The notes under the pieces: model-generated
What the model saw: only the letters and a program-made list of their open reading frames with translations
Databases searched by the model: none
Told to the model about the DNA's origin: nothing
Translations under genes and position numbers: made by a program
NCBI GenBank assembly: GCA_004015825.1
Contig: SAYS01000006.1
Location: forward strand, 124,001 to 188,000
Direction: 5' to 3'
Source of the DNA: Halovenus amylolytica
GTDB lineage: Archaea > Halobacteriota > Halobacteria > Halobacteriales > Haloarculaceae
DNA length: 64,000 nucleotides
Shown here: piece after piece, positions 52,789 to 60,571 of the stretch
Numbering within the stretch: the first letter of the stretch is position 1
Layout: every line of letters begins with the position of its first letter

Positions 52789-53886
52789 CTATCTCTCTTC
52801 TCGCACGATTTCTTCGAGAACAGTTGTCGTTTCCTCGACAGTGCTCTTCCAGTTGAATCGACTCTTGAGATGCGGCTCTTGTACCGTCTCAAATGTCAGT
52901 CTGATTTTTTCCGCGAGGCTCGCCACGTCTCCACAATCAAAATACGCCACATGTTCACCAAACGCAGATCGAACCTGGGATAAATCCGAATTCACTACAG
53001 GCACATCCGACGAAAGTGCCTCCATCACAGTCCGTGGGGTCCCCTCGGCCCGACTCGGCAACACCAGCACGTCCGCAGCGCGGTACACTGCGGGCATCTC
53101 CTCGTAGGGAACCTGGCCGAGTAATCGTACGTGATCACGAATCCCAAGTCCCTCGGCCAGTTCCTGCAACTCATCGCGCAGCGGCCCTTCACCACAGAAG
53201 TACAATATCCCCTCGGGATACGCCTCTAACACACCGGCCATCGCTTCAACAGCTACGGAAGGCTGTTTCCCCTCGACCAACCGCCCGACAAATAACACCA
53301 CAGGATCCCCTTTACCCACCAGTTCACTCTCCGGCCCCCTAGGCGAAAATCGCTCAGTGTCGATCCCATTTGAGACCACCTCGATTCGACTCGAAACGCC
53401 GTACTCCTGGACCCGCTTCTTATCCTCGTCTGTGTAACAAAAAAGCAGATCAGCCTGGTTGAACGTCCACCGACCCACACTTCGTAGATACAGATCGAAC
53501 ACCCACTTTGGCGCGTTCTGACTGAACAATCCATGATTCGTAATCGCAAGCAGCGTATCTCCCAGTTGCCGCTTCAGCGCTGCGAGATTCGTCGCAAAGT
53601 ACAGGTGTGAGTGTGCGTGGATCACGTCGAACTCATTCGCTTCCTGCAAATACTGCGCCAGTCCCGGACTGATGTCGTTCCCTAATGGGGAACATAGCGA
53701 ATCGAAGCGAACAACAGTGTACCCATCACGTTCTTCGACGTGGGGCAAGGAGTCGTCCTGTCGGACCGTCAGCAGGGTTACATCGTGACCCATCTCAGCC
53801 TGGTCCCGACTCATTGCATGTGTATGATAAGCAGCACCACCTTTCACGTCGGGATAGGCTTTCTGTGTCACCCGGAGAATACGCAT
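52789..53886 (-). CDS. Glycosyltransferase family 4
   Basis: This 365-residue GT-B enzyme has an N-terminal KGGAAYHTHAMSRDQAEMGH and the GT4 signature VVLFVGRLVEGKQPSVAVEA, then VLVLPSRAEGTPRTVMEAL. It transfers a sugar from a nucleotide donor. A relic of a related gene (WTFKQADVVFC versus WTFNQADLLFC here) lies at 57.1 kb on the other side of the HRAMP operon and on the same strand. This suggests that the HRAMP block sits within a duplicated or rearranged glycosyltransferase region. Confidence 0.88.
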   Translation of the reverse strand: MRILRVTQKAYPDVKGGAAYHTHAMSRDQAEMGHDVTLLTVRQDDSLPHVEERDGYTVVRFDSLCSPLGNDISPGLAQYLQEANEFDVIHAHSHLYFATNLAALKRQLGDTLLAITNHGLFSQNAPKWVFDLYLRSVGRWTFNQADLLFCYTDEDKKRVQEYGVSSRIEVVSNGIDTERFSPRGPESELVGKGDPVVLFVGRLVEGKQPSVAVEAMAGVLEAYPEGILYFCGEGPLRDELQELAEGLGIRDHVRLLGQVPYEEMPAVYRAADVLVLPSRAEGTPRTVMEALSSDVPVVNSDLSQVRSAFGEHVAYFDCGDVASLAEKIRLTFETVQEPHLKSRFNWKSTVEETTTVLEEIVREER

Positions 53887-53977
53887 ATTTCTTCGGAGTA
53901 TTTCTCCAACTCTGATGAAACTGATGATTTCTCGATGGAAACCGAAAATTGAAACTGTTCGATCTGACCGAGCTTAG

Positions 53978-54217
53978 TCATTCTTCCCGTGGATCTGCCA
54001 CAAACTCGTACAACCCACCCTGATTCAACTGCTCAATCCACCCAGCGTTCCGCAGATTCCGTAGTGCGTACTCCACCTGTCCCTTATCCAACTCGGAATG
54101 CTCGCGCAGATACAACGGATTCACACGGCCCCATGGCTCTGCCTCATCTCGCCCTTCCTTGAACAACGCCAGTATCTCTTCTTCGCGTTCGTTCGGTTCG
54201 TACCGCTCGTTGACCAT
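53978..54217 (-). CDS. Small winged-helix regulator facing the HRAMP operon
   Basis: The 79 residues form a compact winged helix (PNEREEEILALFKEGRDEAE, then NPLYLREHSELDKGQVEYAL and NAGWIEQL). It is transcribed divergently from the HRAMP genes. A perfect inverted repeat (TTTTGCT, A, AGCAAAA) lies in the gap and is a likely binding site. ATG 54217 is chosen; a GTG at 54241 would add eight residues. It probably controls the HRAMP operon, itself, or both. Confidence 0.72.
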   Translation of the reverse strand: MVNERYEPNEREEEILALFKEGRDEAEPWGRVNPLYLREHSELDKGQVEYALRNLRNAGWIEQLNQGGLYEFVADPREE

Positions 54218-54295
54218 CTCTACTCCCCAGTTTGAGCTCACCGAACATAACTCTCAGCCGATCCCACAGCAAACTCTTACACACATTGCTCAATA

Positions 54296-54310
54296 TTTTG
54301 CTAAGCAAAA
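54296..54310. promoter_or_regulatory. Inverted-repeat operator in the HRAMP promoter
   Basis: TTTTGCTAAGCAAAA is a perfect 7-bp inverted repeat around a single base. It directly precedes CATTAAGTAACT, which sits about 25-35 bases before the structured leader and may contain the TATA element. A winged-helix gene starts 79 bases away in the opposite direction. Confidence 0.6.
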
Positions 54311-54344
54311 CATTAAGTAACTCCGAGCTATAGTAGAGAGTACG

Positions 54345-54453
54345 AAGCGTGGGCACGCCCAGAAAACTGGGAGCGGTGCTGGAACACCGGCCCCGCGCTT
54401 CCGGCCATGGAAGCATGACAACGAACGCTCTCGCCGGAATTGAATCTTCCGGC
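54345..54453 (+). ncRNA. Structured RNA element, copy B (HRAMP leader)
   Basis: Helices in the same order as copy A are visible. P1 is AAGCGTGGG (54345-54353) with CCCGCGCTT (54392-54400). P2 is CCCAG-AAAA-CTGGG (54358-54371). P3 is CGGTG with CACCG (54374-54389). P4 is GCTTCC (54397-54402) with GGAAGC (54409-54414), ending at the ATG of the first HRAMP gene. P5 is GCCGGAA with TTCCGGC (54433-54453), inside the gene. Relative to copy A, pairs change together in P1 (A-U to G-C), P3 (U-A to C-G) and P4 (G-C to C-G). ATG-to-P5 distance is identical. P4 shares bases with P1. Confidence 0.68.
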
Positions 54454-55305
54454 ACGATCGCACAGAACGACGTCTACATCCGCATTCGGACGGAGCTGCT
54501 CGTCATCGGCGACTCAATTATCACTGATCGTCACCATGCAAGCAACAACAACTACGAAGACGACGATCCACAGAACCAGATCGGCGGGATCATTCCCTCG
54601 TTCACGCTCTCAGGCTGGCTGCGCCACGGGATGGAGAGTGTCCTCCAGCAACACGATACCACTGCCTGCCATCCTGGTGAAGCAAATGCCAATTTCAAAC
54701 GAGACGGGGTCTACGAGCGCGATCTCGAGGCAGGATACCACGAGAAAGGCACATGTCTCGACAGCACCGAGAATGGCTGTCTTGTCTTCGATCTCTTTGG
54801 TGGGTTCGAGGACCGGCCGGGCAAATTTATGCGCCGCCCGATCCAGTTCTCGCCAGTCTGGTCGACGGTTGATTACACACACGGGCAGGCAGAGGGACAC
54901 TACCGCAGACTCAACCGAAATGTCGTCTCCCGAAATGTAGCGGACAATCGCCAACCCCTCCGCAACGCAGAACTCGATGCCGTCGCTAATCTCGACGGAT
55001 CGTGGCAACTCACGTTCCGTGAACTCAAACCCGAGTTCATCGGCCTCCTCGCAGAAACCATCGAGTATCTCGACACTCACCAGACTGAGTTCTCCCACCA
55101 GCTCGGTGGCGCACGCAACTTCGGAGCCGGAATCGTCGACTGTGAACTGATTAATCCGCTATACGAGGAACGAGAACTCAAACGTGTATTCGACCGCGGC
55201 AAGAACGCAACCGCAGCGATGGAGAAAAAAGATACCCGGTGGCTTGAGGACTGTCGCCCGAAATTCGTTCGTGCACTGGAAACGCGAATTACGGAGGGGT
55301 CATAG
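54415..55305 (+). CDS. HRAMP Cas7-like RAMP protein
   Basis: This 296-residue protein has RAMP hallmarks. A first strand (VYIRIRTELLVIGDS) is followed by QIGGIIPSFTLSGWLRHGM near 55-72, typical of Cas7-like subunits. Then come LFGG (127-130) and a glycine-rich loop GGARNFGAG (231-239). I read it as the Cas7-like member of HRAMP, a derived class 1 CRISPR-Cas relative described in haloarchaea. Cas7 proteins polymerise along a guide RNA. The start codon follows directly on helix P4 of the leader RNA, and helix P5 lies within codons 7-13. The stop is adjacent to the next start. Confidence 0.72.
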   Translation: MTTNALAGIESSGTIAQNDVYIRIRTELLVIGDSIITDRHHASNNNYEDDDPQNQIGGIIPSFTLSGWLRHGMESVLQQHDTTACHPGEANANFKRDGVYERDLEAGYHEKGTCLDSTENGCLVFDLFGGFEDRPGKFMRRPIQFSPVWSTVDYTHGQAEGHYRRLNRNVVSRNVADNRQPLRNAELDAVANLDGSWQLTFRELKPEFIGLLAETIEYLDTHQTEFSHQLGGARNFGAGIVDCELINPLYEERELKRVFDRGKNATAAMEKKDTRWLEDCRPKFVRALETRITEGS

Positions 55306-56076
55306 ATGGCTAAACTCAGTACCGACCGCTCGGAATCTGGGGAACAAGAGACACTAGTTACGGCGTATCGCCACGACGCGCACAAATTCACTGGCAGAGC
55401 CCACGAGTTTGCCCCAGAGACACTCGACGATATTCCTGTCAACCAGTCAGTCCCGTACGGCGCAGACGGTGATGCAGCAGCACTGAGTCGACCGAGCGAC
55501 GAGCCAACACAGACAGTCACAACCCACGAGACGCCATATCGTCTCTCATTACTCGACGGTGCGAGTCAGTACGAGCCAGCAACGTTCTCCAAGCCTGTCC
55601 TGAAAGATGCCATCAACGAGTTACTGACAAAGGCAGATACCGAAGCACTGCACGAGGCGTGGCTCACGTCAACTGTCGCGAGCGGTTTCAACGAGTCGAG
55701 CTACTACCCGTATACGAGCCTAAAATACCACACGCTGCTCGTGGCGGCCCTCTGTGATCTCTATCGAGAGGGTCACCAATTCGAAGACGTGAAACTCGTG
55801 ATCGACCCGGCAGAAACCATCATCCCGCATCGAACAATCTACAGTGGCGAGGAGTTCACACTCCGACTCGACACCATAGCACACACGCAACCCGCGGCAC
55901 GGCTTGGGTCCCGCCCATGGCGGTCGTGGGCCTCGGTCTGGTCACGACTCGACTCCCACCCACTGCAGACGAACTCTAACAGAGAGGAGATGATGCTGGA
56001 TGCGAATCTCCGACGTATTTGCTCGTGGTCGACCGCACTCCAGTATATCGAAGACTTCAGAGAGAGGGTCAAGTGA
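55306..56076 (+). CDS. HRAMP operon middle protein, uncharacterised
   Basis: A 256-residue protein with no recognised fold; the middle region (ESSYYPYTSLKYHTLLVAAL) and the C-terminal aromatic part (RPWRSWASVWSRL) are distinctive. It begins immediately after the Cas7-like stop codon and its TGA overlaps the next ATG (TGATG), so it is coupled to both neighbours. The described HRAMP systems contain a conserved uncharacterised protein in addition to Cas5 and Cas7 homologues, and this gene fits that place. It may replace the missing large subunit. Confidence 0.65.
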   Translation: MAKLSTDRSESGEQETLVTAYRHDAHKFTGRAHEFAPETLDDIPVNQSVPYGADGDAAALSRPSDEPTQTVTTHETPYRLSLLDGASQYEPATFSKPVLKDAINELLTKADTEALHEAWLTSTVASGFNESSYYPYTSLKYHTLLVAALCDLYREGHQFEDVKLVIDPAETIIPHRTIYSGEEFTLRLDTIAHTQPAARLGSRPWRSWASVWSRLDSHPLQTNSNREEMMLDANLRRICSWSTALQYIEDFRERVK

Positions 56077-57011
56077 TGAGCCAGATTCAACAAGTTCACT
56101 GGGAACTCGAAATGGACTATATCGGACATCCGTACTATGTCTCAGGCAATGCCATCCTGAGCGCATTGGCCCACGAGATGCCGGAAGACACATGCCGGCA
56201 CCTCAATGCAAGCCACGGGATGTTCGTTCCGGGCCAGTTTGGAACCTTTCCCGACGAGCATTCACAGGACGGATTTCGACCATATCTCGGCAGTGGGTTG
56301 CCAGCAGTCGCGTCCTATGACGATCTGTTTCTGATGCGGAATCCATCACAGATGTGGTTACTCGATTCCCGACCACGGGAGGCGCTGAATACACACGATA
56401 TTCGAACACAGAGTGGTCAGTCGGCCATCGCTCACGAGACTATCATGGGACGACCCGATGATGCCTCGAAGCGCCACCAAACGACGAAATGGTATATCCA
56501 CGCCTACCTCTCCGCTGATCGCGATGATCTACTCCCAATCGACAAATCGTGGTTGGATGGTCTCCAGTTCGGCGGCAAGCGAAACTACGGGTATGGCCAT
56601 ACCCGACTCAAAGAAACACAACTTATCGACATAGAAGCACTCGACTATTCGAGGCTTGAAAATGCTACAGAGTATCTTCTGGTATTGGTAACTCCCTTCG
56701 TGGTAGCATCAGCGTATCCAGACGCAACCAGCCGAGGTATTCCGTGGTGGTGGGATGTAACCCGTGACACCGTACGCGAACGCGAAGAAAGACTGGTGAA
56801 ACAAGGGGATGTCTATCGACTCCAGACCGTTGATCACGGACAAGTCGTACGATACGACGGGAATCGTCCAGTCGAGACTGCACAGAATGGTATTCTCCGA
56901 GTCGGTAGCCACTCGAAATATGGCTTCGGAGAGTTTCGAGTGATTCCTATTGACCGCCAGACAGAGACCACTCAGGAACCGAAAAAGTCTGTCTCATTGG
57001 GAGGTGTCTGA
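56076..57011 (+). CDS. HRAMP Cas5-like RAMP protein
   Basis: This 311-residue protein has two glycine-rich RAMP-type loops: FGGKRNYGYG (165-174) and GSHSKYGFGEF (277-287). The N-terminus starts with a strand (VHWELEMDYIGHPYYVSG). In class 1 effectors such a subunit, Cas5-like, usually binds the 5' handle of the guide RNA. I cannot tell from sequence alone whether it also cleaves RNA as Cas6 does; His residues near the N-terminus (8, 18, 33) are candidates. It overlaps the preceding stop by one base. Confidence 0.68.
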   Translation: MSQIQQVHWELEMDYIGHPYYVSGNAILSALAHEMPEDTCRHLNASHGMFVPGQFGTFPDEHSQDGFRPYLGSGLPAVASYDDLFLMRNPSQMWLLDSRPREALNTHDIRTQSGQSAIAHETIMGRPDDASKRHQTTKWYIHAYLSADRDDLLPIDKSWLDGLQFGGKRNYGYGHTRLKETQLIDIEALDYSRLENATEYLLVLVTPFVVASAYPDATSRGIPWWWDVTRDTVREREERLVKQGDVYRLQTVDHGQVVRYDGNRPVETAQNGILRVGSHSKYGFGEFRVIPIDRQTETTQEPKKSVSLGGV

Positions 57012-57112
57012 TGCTTAGTCGAGGTATCAGGACAAAACCAAACACCAACGCACTCGATAAAGAGATCGAATTTCAAAAAGTTGTTAGCAAAAAACCACGT
57101 CAGCCTGTTTGA
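57011..57112 (+). pseudogene. Truncated fourth gene of the HRAMP operon (33 codons)
   Basis: The stop of the Cas5-like gene overlaps an ATG in the same TGATG arrangement used between the two preceding genes. From there MLSRGIRTKPNTNALDKEIE reads on for only 33 codons and ends where glycosyltransferase-like sequence begins on the other strand. Other HRAMP loci include nuclease genes. This stub may be the start of such a gene, cut off by recombination; the identity of the lost part cannot be read. Confidence 0.45.
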
Positions 57113-57150
57113 ACGTCCACTGACTGACAGCCTCTGTCTGTATTGATCCT
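57084..57150 (-). pseudogene. Fragment of a GT4 glycosyltransferase
   Basis: On the minus strand, SQWTFKQADVVFC corresponds to GRWTFNQADLLFC in the intact GT4 gene at 52.8-53.9 kb, and the DNA around it is recognisably similar over about 60 bases. No other part of the gene is found nearby. It marks a breakpoint directly after the HRAMP operon. Confidence 0.6.
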
Positions 57151-57290
57151 CCATTTCGGGTCCCGCTCTCGGCGTCAGTCATGCATCCGCTCTTCTTTAT
57201 TCTCTTTTCGTCTGGCTGCTTTGCATCCGATTCCCGTTCGTCTGTCTCGGACGAAGCATTCGCTGTCACGTTCTCACTGGATGGATGTGA

Positions 57291-57386
57291 CTCTCTCGCG
57301 CCCAGCGCGAACTCGATTTCGAGCCGACGGTGTCGCTGCGCGGTGGGCTGGAGCGAACGATCGACTGGTTCGACGATCAGTCGTGA
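57291..57386 (+). pseudogene. C-terminal fragment of an NAD-dependent sugar epimerase
   Basis: The plus strand reads RAQRELDFEPTVSLRGGLER, then TIDWFDDQS and a stop, which is the typical C-terminal end of extended SDR sugar epimerases (GFEPTVSLREGLERTVDWF in family members). A stop lies just upstream in frame. The fragment's end overlaps the 3' end of the convergent sugar transferase gene by ten bases. Confidence 0.6.
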
Positions 57387-58936
57387 GCCCGGGATTTCTC
57401 GGCATCCGAGTCTGTCGCTGGTGGTGCTGCTGATTGGTCGTTTTGTTCCGGCGATGATTCTGCTGGATCGGTCGGCGTCGTGGATTCGCCTTCATCCACC
57501 TCGTCAGCTGGTCCAGCGCCGATGATCACCCGCAGTGCATCCACTCCAACCATCCATAGCTGTCGAACCACAATCTTCAGATCGAACCAGAACGACTGCT
57601 GGCGGATATATTGCAAGTCGTGTCGGAGTTTTTGTTCTGGCTCGACGCCGGTCACATCATTGATCTGCGCCAAGCCAGTCAGCCCGGGTTCGACGAACCA
57701 GCGGCGGCGCCAATTCCCCACGCCCTGTTCGATGTCGAGATCCAACTCCGGACGTTCGGGGCGAGGTCCGACCACACTCATGTCGCCGACAAGGATCGAC
57801 CAGAGCTGCGGGATTTCATCGAGGTGCGTCGGCCGGAGGACCCGTCCGACCCGTGTTACGCGTGGATCGACACCGCCTGCGTCCTCTTCACTCAGTTTTG
57901 CGCCTGTCTTCGACTCTGCGTTGGGGACCATACTCCGGAATTTCGCAATTTTGAACGTATCACCGAACGCTGCGGTTCGATTTTGCCAGTACAGAATTGG
58001 TCCGCCATCGTCCAGCTTGATCGCCACACTGATCAGTGCAATCACAGGCGAGAGGACGAGCAACGCGACACCTGCAAACAGTACATCGAACCCCCGCTTC
58101 AGGACGTGGTCTTGCCAGTCCCACGGTTCGAGATCGACAGTGAGCAACTGCTCACCCGAGAAATCATCCGTCAACACGTGATCGGCGTGGTCCTGGTGCA
58201 CCAGCGCATTCACTCCGTGGTCGTGACAGGTCTCGAGCGTCCCGAAAAACTCCTCGCGGTCGGTCGACGCGAAGGCCAACAGCGCCGTATCGACATCGCG
58301 CTCCACGAGCACCTCCTCTAACCGCGCAAGCCCACCCAGGCAGGGCAACTCGTTGAGCTGCGCCCCCGATTCGCCGCCGTCAGCCACCCTCTCGGGCTCA
58401 ATCCCATCAGGTGCGTACGCGGAGGGTGGTGAGACGTACCCAAGCACCGGTAGCTCCGTCGCCGCCAGCAGTGCGTCCATCGCTTTGGGATCGTCGCCGA
58501 CGATGATCGCCCGCGAGGTCGACTTCGCCGGGCGGCGGATCGTCACCATGTACAGCGGCAACGCCACCAACAACGTGGCAGTCGTCAGCATGAGCGTCGT
58601 CCGTGGCAAGCGATACGTATAGTTGAAATAGCCCAGCGCGGCCAGGCCAACCATCGCCAGCAGCACGCGCTTCTGGGTCAGCAAGATCGTATCGAGAATC
58701 CGTCGCGGGCGTGGCTTGAACAGTGGCCACATACTGACGAACAACACGGCACAGGTCGTCACGACGGCAAGTTCGATCTGGCCATTCGTGAGTACCTCTG
58801 GAGCTGGGCGGCCAAAATACGGGACCTTCGCGAACGCATCGTGGATGCTTCGCAGGTTCGTCACCAGAACGACACAGATGGTGAGCAACACCGTTCCGAT
58901 GACACTTGTAAGCCGATACCGCCACCCGCGATTCAT
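57377..58936 (-). CDS. Initiating polyprenyl glycosylphosphotransferase (sugar transferase)
   Basis: This 519-residue protein has four N-terminal membrane segments and a CoA-binding-like middle domain (IIVGDDPKAMDALLA). The C-terminal bacterial sugar transferase domain starts LKRGFDVLFAGVALLVLSPV, with KFRSMVPNAE, THLDEIPQLWSILVGDMSVV, GPRPERPE and EPGLTGLAQI. Such enzymes attach the first sugar phosphate to a polyprenyl-phosphate carrier and thus start glycan assembly for the locus. The C-terminal 40 residues are acidic and disordered. Confidence 0.92.
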   Translation of the reverse strand: MNRGWRYRLTSVIGTVLLTICVVLVTNLRSIHDAFAKVPYFGRPAPEVLTNGQIELAVVTTCAVLFVSMWPLFKPRPRRILDTILLTQKRVLLAMVGLAALGYFNYTYRLPRTTLMLTTATLLVALPLYMVTIRRPAKSTSRAIIVGDDPKAMDALLAATELPVLGYVSPPSAYAPDGIEPERVADGGESGAQLNELPCLGGLARLEEVLVERDVDTALLAFASTDREEFFGTLETCHDHGVNALVHQDHADHVLTDDFSGEQLLTVDLEPWDWQDHVLKRGFDVLFAGVALLVLSPVIALISVAIKLDDGGPILYWQNRTAAFGDTFKIAKFRSMVPNAESKTGAKLSEEDAGGVDPRVTRVGRVLRPTHLDEIPQLWSILVGDMSVVGPRPERPELDLDIEQGVGNWRRRWFVEPGLTGLAQINDVTGVEPEQKLRHDLQYIRQQSFWFDLKIVVRQLWMVGVDALRVIIGAGPADEVDEGESTTPTDPAESSPEQNDQSAAPPATDSDAEKSRAHD

Positions 58937-59188
58937 TGTCTATCGTATCTGGTAGGAGATGTATAAACACTGCGAAGACAGCCTTCTCAGATCCTGACAA
59001 CGTACATATGGATACGTACAAGACTATCTAGAAATACCTACAGATGCGCTTTTCGATCAGTTGCCAGCACACATAGTTACTTTCCACACGTCTTTTTTGG
59101 GTGTCTTGTCGGTAGTGTATCTCGTGGCCTATCCTGTCACATACTAACCTATACCACTATGTTGTGAGGAATTGTCTAGTAAACAACC

Positions 59189-59210
59189 TCGGGCGCGGTG
59201 GCCCGAGGCT
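59189..59210. repeat. tnpB-side end hairpin of the IS605-type element
   Basis: CCTCGGGC, loop GCGGTG, CCCGAGG with closing G gives a perfect 8-bp stem, and is followed on the plus strand by TTTTT. Its mirror forms at 18.66, 32.90 and 38.45 kb lack any transposase gene. Confidence 0.75.
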
Positions 59211-59222
59211 TTTTAGGTTCCC

Positions 59223-60527
59223 TCAGCCGTGCGCTAGCACTCCCTGTTCCGCGAGGGAACGGGATGAGGTTGGGCGGTTTACGCGCCCCGGCCCGGACAG
59301 ACGCACCAACCGCACCTGCGGCTGGGTTTTGTGAGTCCGGTAATCCATTGTGTTACCATCGAGTTTCGCCTTCTCGCGCCACGCAATGTTCACCGATGCA
59401 TTCCGGTCAGCGTGGTCTTGCACCACGTCACACTCGTCGTTCGTACACCGGAACCGCCCTCCCTGCCGATACCCGCGCTCACAACAGCACGAACACGTCT
59501 TCGAGTTGTAGTAAGCGTCCACCGTATCCGTGGGGATCTCTCGCCACGTCGCCTTGTACGAGACAAACGTCTCGAACGTGTGGAACGGGAGTTTGTGCAA
59601 TCGGCGGTTCAGATACGACCCGTACTTGATTTCGTCGCGGATACCCTCCATATCCTCGAACACGATGACTGGGTTCGAGAACTGTTTAGCAAACTCCACA
59701 ACGGCACGGGAAAGACGGTGCAAGACCCCTTCGGTGAATCGTTCTTCCGTGTCACCGAGCGTCTGGTGGATGCTCGTTTTTCCGTGTTCCTGACAGCGTT
59801 TCGTGATGGTGTGGTAACGTTGGCGTTCCTGCTTAACTCGTCCGTAGTCGAGGACGAGCGTACCCTTCGTCCGCAGTGTCTCGCGGTCGAGGGCAGTGAG
59901 TGCGACGTTGCGCTCGTTGATGTCCACGCCGACCAAAGTATCGGCGGTGTCGGGTTCGGGCACGTCGAACTCGCGTGTGACCGTGACGTGTAGGTAGTAC
60001 ACGCCATTGCGGTACAGGAGTTCGGCTTGCCCCACATCCACTTCGTCCGATGTGATGGCGTCTCGGAGTTCGTTCATCGCGTCCGGTTCACCGCGTAGAT
60101 GACCTTTCACCTTCTTGTAGGGTTTCGGGCTGATACGAAACCGGACGCGGTTCGTGTCGTCGTCCACGGTGAGGCGGTAGCCCTCTGTGTGCGCCATCAC
60201 GAGCGGGTACGCACCGGTCTTGTCCGTACTCGGCGGTGTCGGCTTCCCTCCGTCAGGGTCGTCTTGGTTCTCCCACCAGTTTTTGAGTGACTGATAGGAG
60301 TCCCACGTCTGAAGAGCTTTGCCGACGACCGCGCACTTGTTGTTCCGCAAGAAGTCGTCGTGGTCAACCTCGTTCTGTATCTCGGTTCGAGTGTACCCTT
60401 GTTGTTTGAGGTGGATGGTTTCGTTGAATATTTCGCGTGACGTGAGGCGGGCGTCGTGAAGCCACGACCGTTCACCAGACGCTACGTGAAGGCGCGTCTG
60501 AATCGTCTTCGTGGCTTCCTTGCCCAT
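59223..60527 (-). CDS. tnpB: TnpB, RNA-guided nuclease of the IS605-type element
   Basis: This 434-residue protein is read from MGKEATKTIQTRL; an ATG nine codons earlier is possible. RuvC catalytic residues are in VGVDINERNV (Asp), VIVFEDMEGI (Glu) and HADRNASVNIA (Asp). A four-Cys zinc ribbon (CSCCCERG and CTNDEC) lies before the last Asp. The N-terminus resembles the helix-turn-helix OrfB region. The 3' end of the gene plus the end hairpin should encode the guide RNA. It differs clearly from the TnpB at 21.9 kb, so two separate lineages are present. Confidence 0.9.
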   Translation of the reverse strand: MGKEATKTIQTRLHVASGERSWLHDARLTSREIFNETIHLKQQGYTRTEIQNEVDHDDFLRNNKCAVVGKALQTWDSYQSLKNWWENQDDPDGGKPTPPSTDKTGAYPLVMAHTEGYRLTVDDDTNRVRFRISPKPYKKVKGHLRGEPDAMNELRDAITSDEVDVGQAELLYRNGVYYLHVTVTREFDVPEPDTADTLVGVDINERNVALTALDRETLRTKGTLVLDYGRVKQERQRYHTITKRCQEHGKTSIHQTLGDTEERFTEGVLHRLSRAVVEFAKQFSNPVIVFEDMEGIRDEIKYGSYLNRRLHKLPFHTFETFVSYKATWREIPTDTVDAYYNSKTCSCCCERGYRQGGRFRCTNDECDVVQDHADRNASVNIAWREKAKLDGNTMDYRTHKTQPQVRLVRLSGPGRVNRPTSSRSLAEQGVLAHG

Positions 60528-60571
60528 ACTTTGACAGTCGTTACAGACTGTCATAAATGTGGGGATTCAAG

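Noticed and set aside
57611..58321. 236-residue protein antisense to the sugar transferase
   Set aside because: The minus strand encodes a full sugar transferase with family motifs; the plus frame is a shadow.
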